This document shows positions 5,841 to 12,147 of a DNA stretch of 14,453 nucleotides, piece after piece (the stretch's first letter is position 1; each line of letters begins with the position of its first letter). This DNA comes from Gallibacterium melopsittaci (GTDB lineage: Bacteria; Pseudomonadota; Gammaproteobacteria; Enterobacterales; Pasteurellaceae). The notes below the pieces were generated by a model. That model was not told the DNA's origin. It saw only the letters and a list, made by a program, of their open reading frames with translations, and made no database searches. The position numbers and the translations under genes are program-made. The stretch is from assembly GCF_042433085.1 (NCBI RefSeq), contig NZ_JBHLWA010000023.1, positions 1 to 14,453 of the forward strand, written 5' to 3'.

Positions 5841-7091
5841 GTGCAATATAATCAGCAACAGAAATTCAAAAAAGCAGTTTTGATTTCAATTGTCTTGCAC
5901 ATCTTGCTTTTTGCTTTGTTATTTATTGGTTCAAGACTAGAAGAGGTCAGACCAATGGGTGGTGGAGAAGGAAATGGTGAGGTATTAGGTGCAATAATGG
6001 TTGATACTGGTGCTGCTGCTCAAGAGTGGGGTAGATTACAACAAGAGAAAAAAGGTAATCCACCATCTAAACAAGAGGTTGCCGATAAAGAAAGAGAGCA
6101 ACAAAGTAAAGAGTTAGCAGAAAAAGAACGCCAAGAAGCACAAAAAGCTGCTGAGGAAGCAAAAGAAAAGGCTGAACAAGCAGCAAAAGAGAAAGCTGAA
6201 CAAGAAGCTAAACAAAAAGCTGAAAAAGCTGCCAAAGAAAAAGCCGAACAATTAGCAAAAGAACAAGCTGAAAAGGCTGCTGCAGAGGCAAAAGCTAAAG
6301 CGGAACAAGAGGCAAAAGAGAAAGCTGAAAAAGCTGCTGCAATAGCGAAAGCTAAAGCAGAACAAGAAGCGAAAGAAAAAGCTGAAAAAGCAGCGGCAGA
6401 AGCAAAGGCTAAAGCAGAACAAGCGGCAAAAGAGAAAGCTGAAAAAGCTGCAGCAGAGGCAAAAGCCAAAGCAGAGCAAGAAGCGAAAGAAAAAGCTGAA
6501 AAGGCTGCTGCAGAAGCAAAAGCTAAAGCGGAACAAGCTGCAAAAGAAAAAGCAGAAGCAGAGGCAAAAGCTAAGGCCGCCGCTGAAGCCAAAGCTAAAG
6601 CCGCAGCAGAGGCAAAAGCAAAAGCGGCAGCAGAAGCTAAAGCTGCAGCGAAAGCAAAAGCTGATGCAGAGGCAAAAGCTCAACGTTTAGCTCAACAAAA
6701 TGCGTTGGATGATTTCCTTAATAATGGTGATATTGGTGGTGGTAGCAGTAGCAAAGGCAGCAATCAAAATCGTAAAGGTTCAGAAGGATCAAGTGGCGGT
6801 GGTGGTGCTGGTGAGGGCGATGTAGTCGGTGATCAATATACTGCTATTATTAAACGAGAAATTCAACGTCGTTGGTTGAAAGATGCAAGTTTCGCTAATA
6901 AAGTTTGTACCGTACAAATTGAATTGGCGAGAGATGGAACAATACTGAGTTATCATAAAGTTTCTGGTCCAGATGATATTTGTACTTCTGCATTAAGAGC
7001 GGTTGCGCTGACTAAGAAAGTACCAGAGCCACCATCTGATGCGGTATATAGAAAATATCAAAATCCAGTAATTGACTTTAAATTGAAATAG
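5841..7091 (+). CDS. tolA: Tol-Pal system protein TolA
   Basis: TolA links the TolQR motor in the inner membrane to TolB and Pal at the outer membrane. The 416 residues show the usual three domains: a membrane anchor (about 10-32) with the SxxxH motif (S16, H20) that contacts TolQR; a long Ala/Lys/Glu-rich helix (about 75-290) made of imperfect repeats; and, after a Gly/Ser-rich linker (about 297-330), a globular C-terminal domain with the conserved cysteine pair C356 and C381. The start codon is GTG, behind AGGA, and this start gives the normal short cytoplasmic end. The large open frames on the opposite strand here are by-products of the repetitive helix. Confidence 0.96.
   Translation: MQYNQQQKFKKAVLISIVLHILLFALLFIGSRLEEVRPMGGGEGNGEVLGAIMVDTGAAAQEWGRLQQEKKGNPPSKQEVADKEREQQSKELAEKERQEAQKAAEEAKEKAEQAAKEKAEQEAKQKAEKAAKEKAEQLAKEQAEKAAAEAKAKAEQEAKEKAEKAAAIAKAKAEQEAKEKAEKAAAEAKAKAEQAAKEKAEKAAAEAKAKAEQEAKEKAEKAAAEAKAKAEQAAKEKAEAEAKAKAAAEAKAKAAAEAKAKAAAEAKAAAKAKADAEAKAQRLAQQNALDDFLNNGDIGGGSSSKGSNQNRKGSEGSSGGGGAGEGDVVGDQYTAIIKREIQRRWLKDASFANKVCTVQIELARDGTILSYHKVSGPDDICTSALRAVALTKKVPEPPSDAVYRKYQNPVIDFKLK
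6282..6566 (+). repeat. Five 57-bp tandem repeats in tolA domain II
   Basis: Five head-to-tail copies of a 19-residue unit (AEAKAKAEQEAKEKAEKAA and close variants) begin at 6282, 6339, 6396, 6453 and 6510. The copies differ mostly at third codon positions, so the protein pattern is kept while the DNA has diverged; the fifth copy departs at its end. From about 6555 a shorter 8-residue unit (AEAKAKAA) repeats several times. They build the helix that spans the periplasm, so copy number would alter its reach. Confidence 0.85.
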
Positions 7092-7099
7092 TTATGCAT

Positions 7100-7106
7100 A
7101 GGAAGA
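7100..7106 (+). promoter_or_regulatory. Ribosome binding site that sets the tolB start
   Basis: AGGAAGA lies between two in-frame start codons, 7094 and 7115. It can serve only the later one (8 bases away), and nothing similar precedes 7094, which begins 2 bases after the tolA stop. Confidence 0.55.
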
Positions 7107-7114
7107 GAATCCTT

Positions 7115-8416
7115 ATGATGAAAAAAATTATTTATACATGGATATTAGGTGTGATGTGCCTAATAATGCAAGCAACGCAAGCATTTGCTGAAGTACGCAT
7201 TGTGATCGATGAAGGGGTTGATAGTGCAAGACCAATTGCTGTCGTTCCTTTTAAATGGAATGCACCAGGTACACCACCTGCAGATGTTGCGGATATTATC
7301 TCTTCAGACTTACGTTTTAGTGGTAAATTCAATCCAATTCCAGTAGATAGAATGCCACAACAACCAACTTCAGCAGGTGAAGTGAATGTACAAGCTTGGT
7401 CTGCATTAGGTATTGATGCGATTGTTGTTGGTCAAGTTACTCCTGCGAATGGAGGTTTTAATATTTCTTACCAATTAGTTGATACTGTAGGTGCATCAGG
7501 TACTCCTGGTGCAGTATTAGCACAAAGTTCTTATACTGTAACAAAACAGTGGATTCGTTGGGGAGCACATACAGTTAGTGACCAAGTTTTTGAGAAATTA
7601 ACAGGTATCCGTGGAGCATTTAGAACTAGAATTGCGTATGTTATTCAAAATAATTCAGGTTCTTATGATTTGCAAGTGTCTGATTATGATGGGTATAATG
7701 CGTTTAATGTGTTCCATAGTTCACAACCAATTATGTCACCATCTTGGTCTGCTGATGGTAAAAAATTAGCTTATAGCGTGTTTGAAAAGAAAAAATCTTT
7801 ATTGGTTTTGCAAGATCTTGCTAGTAAATCACGTAAAATTATTGCATCATTACCAGGCCATAATGGAGCACCAGCATTTTCACCAGATGGTTCTCGTATA
7901 GCTTTCGCTTCTAGTGAAGATGGTGTATTAAATATTTATGTTATGGGTGTTAATGGTGGTACACCAACTAAGCTAACCAGTGGTAGTGGTAATAACACTG
8001 AACCAAGTTGGTCAGCAGATGGTTCATCAATTATCTTTACTTCAGACCGTGGCGGTGCACCTGCTGTTTATATGATGGGTGCAAATGGTGGCGGTGCGAC
8101 ATTAATTAGTCCTCCAGGCAATAGCTATAGTGGAGAAATGTCGCCAGATGGTAAAGAAATCGTGATGGTTAATGGTAATAAATTGGTGAAAAAAGATTTA
8201 GAAAGTGGAAGTATTACAGCATTAACTTCGACTTTCCTAGATGAAAGCCCTAGTTTTGCGCCAAATGGAACTATGGTAATTTATAGTTCTACACAAGGTG
8301 TAAGTAAGGTGTTACAATTAGTGTCCTCTGATGGACGTTTCAAAGCAAGGTTACCAGGTTCAGGGGGTGGACAAATCAAATTCCCTGCTTGGTCACCATA
8401 TTTAACTCAAAATTAA
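7115..8416 (+). CDS. tolB: Tol-Pal system periplasmic protein TolB
   Basis: TolB is the periplasmic partner that binds Pal and is released by TolA, letting Pal reach peptidoglycan at the division site. With the start at 7115 the protein has 433 residues, close to the family's 430. Residues 1-25 are a signal peptide with a likely cut after AFA, leaving EVRIVIDEG at the mature end, the segment that in E. coli contacts TolA. Residues about 26-160 form the N-terminal alpha/beta domain; the rest is a beta-propeller with repeated SPSWSADGKKLAY, APAFSPDGSRIAF and EPSWSADGSSIIF-type blades. An in-frame ATG at 7094 would add seven residues (MHRKRIL) before the signal peptide but lacks a ribosome binding site. 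It lies 10 bases before pal. Confidence 0.96.
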   Translation: MMKKIIYTWILGVMCLIMQATQAFAEVRIVIDEGVDSARPIAVVPFKWNAPGTPPADVADIISSDLRFSGKFNPIPVDRMPQQPTSAGEVNVQAWSALGIDAIVVGQVTPANGGFNISYQLVDTVGASGTPGAVLAQSSYTVTKQWIRWGAHTVSDQVFEKLTGIRGAFRTRIAYVIQNNSGSYDLQVSDYDGYNAFNVFHSSQPIMSPSWSADGKKLAYSVFEKKKSLLVLQDLASKSRKIIASLPGHNGAPAFSPDGSRIAFASSEDGVLNIYVMGVNGGTPTKLTSGSGNNTEPSWSADGSSIIFTSDRGGAPAVYMMGANGGGATLISPPGNSYSGEMSPDGKEIVMVNGNKLVKKDLESGSITALTSTFLDESPSFAPNGTMVIYSSTQGVSKVLQLVSSDGRFKARLPGSGGGQIKFPAWSPYLTQN

Positions 8417-8426
8417 GGAGAATAAA

Positions 8427-8879
8427 ATGAAAAAATTAGCTAAAGTGTTAATGGTTGCAGCACCAGTATTAGCGTTAGCAGCTTGTAGCAGCTCTGATAA
8501 AGCAGCTGACCAACAAGGTAAACTATACGGTAATATGACTGCTCAAGAATTACAACAACGCTACAACACAGTATATTTCGGTTTCGATAAATACGATATC
8601 CAACCAGAATATGCTCAATTATTAGATGCTCACGCACAATACTTAACAGATTCTTCTGCTAAAGTACAAGTTGAAGGTCACACTGACCCACGTGGTACTC
8701 CAGAATACAACATCGCGTTAGGTCAACGTCGTGCTGATGCAGTTAAAAACTACTTAGCAGGTAAAGGCGTTCAAGCTGGTCAATTATCAACAATCTCTTA
8801 TGGTGAAGAAAAACCAGCTGTATTAGGTCATACTGAAGCTGACTACGCTAAAGATCGTCGTGCAGTATTAGCATACTAA
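8427..8879 (+). CDS. pal: Peptidoglycan-associated lipoprotein Pal (P6-like)
   Basis: Pal is an outer-membrane lipoprotein that grips peptidoglycan and, cycled by TolB, draws the outer membrane inward at division. The product has 150 residues. A lipoprotein signal peptide ends in LALAAC, with the lipidated Cys at position 20. The OmpA-like domain follows, with Asp87 in EGHTDPRGTPEYN and Arg102 in NIALGQRRA positioned 15 apart, as in the diaminopimelate-binding pair of OmpA. The sequence is very close to Haemophilus P6, including its RRAVLAY end. The ribosome binding site AAGGAG is the strongest in the operon, in keeping with Pal being abundant. A terminator follows after 25 bases; no cpoB gene comes next, unlike in E. 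coli. Confidence 0.98.
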   Translation: MKKLAKVLMVAAPVLALAACSSSDKAADQQGKLYGNMTAQELQQRYNTVYFGFDKYDIQPEYAQLLDAHAQYLTDSSAKVQVEGHTDPRGTPEYNIALGQRRADAVKNYLAGKGVQAGQLSTISYGEEKPAVLGHTEADYAKDRRAVLAY

Positions 8880-8904
8880 TTAGAACGTTTTTAGTTATTC
8901 TTTG

Positions 8905-8934
8905 GAAAGCCCCTATATTGGGGCTTTCTTTTTT
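8905..8934 (+). terminator. Intrinsic terminator after pal
   Basis: GAAAGCCCC (8905-8913) and GGGGCTTTC (8920-8928) form a perfect 9-bp GC-rich stem with a 6-base loop, followed by six T. This is a textbook Rho-independent terminator and closes the tol-pal operon. Confidence 0.93.
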
Positions 8935-9092
8935 GGTAGAGAATAAAATATTAAATCTATTTTTAGAGTATAGAGGTATTAAGAAGAGTAAAAATAATAG
9001 TATTTGGATGAAAGAAGATTTAAATAAGTCCTAAATATGAATTCAATTTTTGAAAAAGATGTTGATGAGAATTTTATATGGTGGTTTGTATT

Positions 9093-9126
9093 GAAAAAGT
9101 AAAAGAGGAGTACTATTCAGTACTCC
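9093..9126 (-). terminator. Intrinsic terminator of the hemA-gloA2 transcript
   Basis: On the minus strand GGAGTACT, a GAAT loop and AGTACTCC form a perfect 8-bp stem (9107-9126), followed by TCTTTTACTTTTT. The stem contains the stop codon of the upstream gene (9113-9115), so the end of the coding sequence is built into the terminator. Confidence 0.75.
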
Positions 9127-9514
9127 ATTGATACAATTCTAGGGGTAAGCCATCAGGATCTTTGAAAAAAGTGAATTGTTTGCCAGTCAATTCATCTATC
9201 CTTACAGGCTCACATTCCACTTGATGCTGTTTAAGATAATTAATTGTTGCCTCAATATCTTCTACTTTAAATGCTAAGTGCCTTAAACCACACGCCTCAG
9301 GATTGGTTAACCTAGCTGGTGGAGTTGGAAAAGAAAATAATTCGATCTGACTATTATCAGCAAAGCGTAAATCTAATTTATAACTATCACGAGCCTCACG
9401 ATAAGTTTCTGCAATAATTTCTGCTCCAAGAATATTGACATAAAAATGTTTGGAAACTTCATAATTGGATACGATTAAGGCAATATGATGAAAGCCAATA
9501 AAGGGAGATGACAT
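9113..9514 (-). CDS. gloA2: VOC-family metalloprotein, YaeR/GloA2-like
   Basis: This 133-residue protein has the vicinal oxygen chelate fold of glyoxalase I and dioxygenases, with the two beta-alpha-beta halves at about 8-60 and 76-130. It closely matches E. coli YaeR (GloA2): YREARDSYKLDL, IELFSFPTPPAR, EACGLRHLAF and FFKDPDGLPLELY. The predicted metal ligands are H10, E58, H79 and E126. The true reaction of the YaeR group is not established; detoxification of an aldehyde adduct is only a guess. The start has AGGAG 6 bases upstream, inside the end of hemA, and the two genes are 3 bases apart, so they should be co-transcribed and translationally coupled. The stop codon lies inside the terminator stem. 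Confidence 0.85.
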   Translation of the reverse strand: MSSPFIGFHHIALIVSNYEVSKHFYVNILGAEIIAETYREARDSYKLDLRFADNSQIELFSFPTPPARLTNPEACGLRHLAFKVEDIEATINYLKQHQVECEPVRIDELTGKQFTFFKDPDGLPLELYQWSTE

Positions 9515-9517
9515 TAA

Positions 9518-10837
9518 TTACTCCTGTTTATCTTGTTCGTCTAGTCCTAAGGAACGAGAAAATAATTGTAAGCCAGCGGTTTCACCTGATTTAACCAGTT
9601 CTTGCATGACCTGTGTTGGTGTATGCAATAAACGATTCATTAATTTATAACTTAACTCTTGTAACACTTTTTCACTATCAGTGCCTTGTTGTAGAGAAAG
9701 CATCGCTTTATCAAGTAACTCCAAGCGGATTTGTTCTGCTTGTTGGCGATATGTTTTAATTAAATTAGATGATTGATGTAGTTTTAACCACAAAAAGAAA
9801 TCTGCACATTCTTCAGTAATAATCGCTTCTGCAGCTAAAGATGCATTTTCTCGCTGCTGCATATTGTGCTGAATAATATTTTGTAAATCATCTACGCTGT
9901 AATGATAAACTGATTCTAACTTATTTACGCTCTCTTCAACATCACGAGGAACTGCAATATCTATGATGAGCATTGGATCGAATCTGCGTTGTTTTTGTGC
10001 AGATTTAACCATTTGTTCAGTAATTAAAATCTCTGAACTACCAGTAGAAGAGATAACAATATCAGCTAAGTTTAATCCTTCTTGTAACTGATCCAATGAA
10101 AGCACATCCATTTGCCCACCAACACGTTCAGCTAAGGCTTGAGCATTCGCTACAGTACGATTAGCAATCATAATATGTTTAGCACCGTGTTGGAGAAGAT
10201 GGCGACTAACTAATTCAATAGTTTCACCTGCTCCCACTAATAAAATACGTAAGCGTTTGAATGAATCAAAAATCTGTCTTGCTAAACTACACGCTGCATA
10301 TGCTACAGAAACAGCATTTCCTCCAATTTCAGTTTCAGTACGAACACGTTTTGCCGTAGAGAATGTTTTTTGGAACAAGCGAGATAATTCAGTAGAAATA
10401 ACAGTATTCTGTTGTTGATAAAAGATTTCACTGAATTGGTATGCTTGTTTTACTTGTCCTAGAATTTGAGGCTCACCTAAGATAAGTGAATCAAGTCCAC
10501 AAGCTACTCGCATTAAATGCGTTACACATTGTTGGTTTTGCTGAATATATAATGCAGATTGTAATTCATCTAAAGTTAATTGATGTAATTGTGCAAACCA
10601 AAGTTTAATATTAGCGACCCATTGCTGGTTCTGTTCACTATTTTCAAGTGGAGAAATTTGACGCTGATGTAGATAGATTTCAGTTCGATTACAAGTTGAA
10701 ACGATAACTGCACTTTCTGCTAATTCGGATTGTAATTGCTGTAGTGCAATTTGACGCTTTTCATCATTAAACGCAACTTTTTCGCGTAATGCGACAGTCG
10801 CTGTTTTATGGTTAATACCTAACACCAAAATTGCCAT
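9518..10837 (-). CDS. hemA: Glutamyl-tRNA reductase
   Basis: HemA reduces glutamyl-tRNA with NADPH to glutamate-1-semialdehyde, the first committed step of tetrapyrrole synthesis by the C5 route in the cytoplasm. The product has 439 residues, slightly longer than the 418 of E. coli. The N-terminal catalytic domain shows GINHKTA (7-13), the nucleophile C49 in STCNRTEIY, and H107; GEPQILGQVK is at 121-130; the NADPH-binding fold has VGAGETIELV at 201-210; the C-terminal part is the dimerisation helix. The ATG follows AAGAG by 6 bases. A promoter and a leader of about 65 bases precede it. Making haem precursors implies the organism has at least the first step of synthesis; Haemophilus influenzae, by contrast, needs exogenous haem. 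Confidence 0.97.
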   Translation of the reverse strand: MAILVLGINHKTATVALREKVAFNDEKRQIALQQLQSELAESAVIVSTCNRTEIYLHQRQISPLENSEQNQQWVANIKLWFAQLHQLTLDELQSALYIQQNQQCVTHLMRVACGLDSLILGEPQILGQVKQAYQFSEIFYQQQNTVISTELSRLFQKTFSTAKRVRTETEIGGNAVSVAYAACSLARQIFDSFKRLRILLVGAGETIELVSRHLLQHGAKHIMIANRTVANAQALAERVGGQMDVLSLDQLQEGLNLADIVISSTGSSEILITEQMVKSAQKQRRFDPMLIIDIAVPRDVEESVNKLESVYHYSVDDLQNIIQHNMQQRENASLAAEAIITEECADFFLWLKLHQSSNLIKTYRQQAEQIRLELLDKAMLSLQQGTDSEKVLQELSYKLMNRLLHTPTQVMQELVKSGETAGLQLFSRSLGLDEQDKQE

Positions 10838-10853
10838 AAATCACTCTTATATT

Positions 10854-10868
10854 GGCGAAAAATTCGCC
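10854..10868 (-). repeat. Small palindrome in the hemA leader
   Basis: GGCGAA and TTCGCC form a 6-bp inverted repeat around three bases, 17 bases upstream of the hemA start and inside the predicted leader RNA. It has no T run, so it is not a terminator; it could be a small RNA hairpin near the ribosome binding site. Confidence 0.4.
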
Positions 10869-10908
10869 ATTCCCACATAATAAAAAATCAAAAATAAAAA
10901 CGTCTAGA

Positions 10909-10937
10909 ATTTTAAATAATCTGATAACAAGTCGCAA
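10909..10937 (-). promoter_or_regulatory. Predicted sigma70 promoter of hemA
   Basis: On the minus strand TTGCGA (10932-10937) and TAAAAT (10909-10914) are separated by exactly 17 bases, a good match to the housekeeping promoter consensus. Transcription would start near 10902, giving a leader of about 65 bases. Confidence 0.6.
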
Positions 10938-11077
10938 ACAAAAGACCCAATTTTTTTGATCTAAAAGGAAAAGATACCTCTTTATAGTAAGTTGTTGAGT
11001 TAGAAGATGATCTTTTATGAACTATATTTTTTCTTTTTAATTATTTAAGAATTAAAATTTTATATTTTTGAAAAAAA

Positions 11078-11099
11078 TATTTGATCTTTATCTCATTTT
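11078..11099. promoter_or_regulatory. CRP-like site upstream of the phosphoinositol cassette
   Basis: By eye, 17 of 22 positions match the symmetric CRP consensus; the core reads TTTGA, six bases, TCTCA, with one mismatch in each five-base half against TGTGA and TCACA. The centre at 11088.5 is about 60 bases before the start point expected from TAATAT at 11136-11141, close to the -61.5 class I position. CRP-cAMP activates catabolic genes when preferred sugars are scarce; its action here is inference. Confidence 0.45.
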
Positions 11100-11148
11100 T
11101 AAAAATTTATTCTTTTTAAATCAAATTTAAAAGAATAATATCCAAAAA

Positions 11149-11169
11149 ATTACCAATTTTATTGGTAAT
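11149..11169. promoter_or_regulatory. Operator-like palindrome upstream of the phosphoinositol cassette
   Basis: The arms ATTACCAAT (11149-11157) and ATTGGTAAT (11161-11169) are perfect 9-bp inverted repeats around TTT, 34 bases before the first gene and at the predicted transcription start. This is a typical place for a repressor operator. No second copy was found in the window, and the regulator is not encoded here. As RNA it would be a weak AT-rich hairpin. Confidence 0.5.
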
Positions 11170-11202
11170 AATTCTAGATTATTTATTCTTATAGGTAATG
11201 TT

Positions 11203-12000
11203 ATGGATGAAAAAATTCAAAATCGTTATGCATTCTCTATTGATCTTATCAAACAAGCAGGGAATATAGCTTTATCCTACTATCTCAATAGAAACGAATT
11301 AGTGGTTGAATGTAAAAAAGGTGATAAACAAGATCAAGTTAGTTTGGCAGATAAAACTGTAGAAACTATTATTCGCAAAGCTATTGCTAAACAATTTCCA
11401 GAAGATGGATTTCTAGGAGAAGAGTCTGGTTATGCTGGATTGGATAATGAATTCTGTTGGATCGTTGATCCGATTGATGGAACGAGTCCTTTCCTTAATG
11501 GATTGCACGCTTGGTGTATTTCAATAGCAGTATTATATAAAGATAACATTGTTATCGGTATGGTCTTTGATCCACTACATAATGAATTATTTCACGCACA
11601 GCTTGGTGCAGGGGCATATTTAAATAATTCTCCAATGCACACAATTAATCCCGCTGCAAATGTACAAGATGGTTTAGTTGGTTTAGGAATGTCACATCGT
11701 GTTCCTCCAGATATTATTTTACCTTTCCTACATCAATTATTAACTAAGGGTGGAATGTATGTGCGTAATGGTTCTGGTGCATTGAGTTTAGCTCAAGTCG
11801 CAGCAGGACGTTTGCTCGCATATTATGAGCCACATATGAATTGCTGGGATTGTGCAGCGGGAATGTTATTGGTACGCGAAGCAGGTGGTACAGCAAATAA
11901 TATTTTAGCCAACAATGGGTTGTTGAATGGAAATTTTGTATTAGCAGCGGCTAATCGGCAAGTTTATCAACAACTGGATTTAATGCGGATTTTACAATAA
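11203..12000 (+). CDS. Inositol-monophosphatase-family phosphatase
   Basis: This 265-residue protein belongs to the magnesium-dependent inositol monophosphatase family. The metal and phosphate site is complete: E73/E74 in LGEESG, D89 and D92 in VDPIDGTSPF (the family's DPIDGT motif), and W215-D216 in NCWDCAAGMLLVREAGG near the C-terminus. Members act on inositol phosphates, histidinol phosphate, fructose bisphosphate or PAP, and sequence alone does not separate these. The neighbours, a transporter and a PI-PLC-like enzyme, argue for inositol phosphate as substrate; histidinol phosphate is the main alternative. It has no signal peptide, so it acts in the cytoplasm. The ATG follows AGG by 7 bases; another ATG at 11198 is out of frame. 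CRP-like and operator-like sites lie upstream. Confidence 0.85.
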   Translation: MDEKIQNRYAFSIDLIKQAGNIALSYYLNRNELVVECKKGDKQDQVSLADKTVETIIRKAIAKQFPEDGFLGEESGYAGLDNEFCWIVDPIDGTSPFLNGLHAWCISIAVLYKDNIVIGMVFDPLHNELFHAQLGAGAYLNNSPMHTINPAANVQDGLVGLGMSHRVPPDIILPFLHQLLTKGGMYVRNGSGALSLAQVAAGRLLAYYEPHMNCWDCAAGMLLVREAGGTANNILANNGLLNGNFVLAAANRQVYQQLDLMRILQ

Positions 12001-12147
12001 AGGAAAAATGGTTATTGCTGATTTAGTACTCACTAAGAGAACTAATCTTATTTTAATGAATAACCAAGAAAAATATTTTTATCTTTAAAATTCAGACTAT
12101 TAGCTGTTGTTATTAGTAAAAGTCTCTATAATCCAATAGGTATATCT
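12001..12147 (+). promoter_or_regulatory. Gap between the phosphatase and transporter genes
   Basis: These 147 AT-rich bases contain a consensus -10-like TATAAT (12127-12132), but without a good -35 box and so near the next ATG (12148) that its transcript would hardly include the ribosome binding site ATAGG (12136-12140). A 26-codon open frame (12008-12088) follows AAAGGA closely; it resembles nothing I know. There is no terminator-like hairpin, so read-through from the phosphatase gene is likely. Confidence 0.4.

Larger units (their letters stand above)
10838..11202. promoter_or_regulatory. Divergent control region between hemA and the phosphoinositol cassette
   Basis: These 365 AT-rich bases separate two oppositely directed genes. 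The left part holds the hemA promoter and leader hairpin. The right part holds a CRP-like site (11078-11099), a possible -10 box TAATAT (11136-11141), a 21-bp palindrome (11149-11169) and the ribosome binding site AGG at 11193-11195 for the gene at 11203. No regulator gene and no RNA gene is seen here. Confidence 0.6.

Noticed and set aside
6020..6683. Long minus-strand open frames (190 and 143 codons) opposite tolA
   Set aside because: They are low-complexity mirror frames of the Ala/Lys/Glu repeats of tolA, consisting of Ser/Ala/Phe or Cys/Phe repeats without start signals.
9037..9102. 21-codon plus-strand open frame between pal and the YaeR-like gene
   Set aside because: It has no ribosome binding site, follows a strong terminator and ends at an opposing terminator.
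10838..11202. Possible riboswitch or small RNA in the long hemA-cassette gap
   Set aside because: The sequence is AT-rich with only short palindromes; no conserved riboswitch core or larger stem system is visible.
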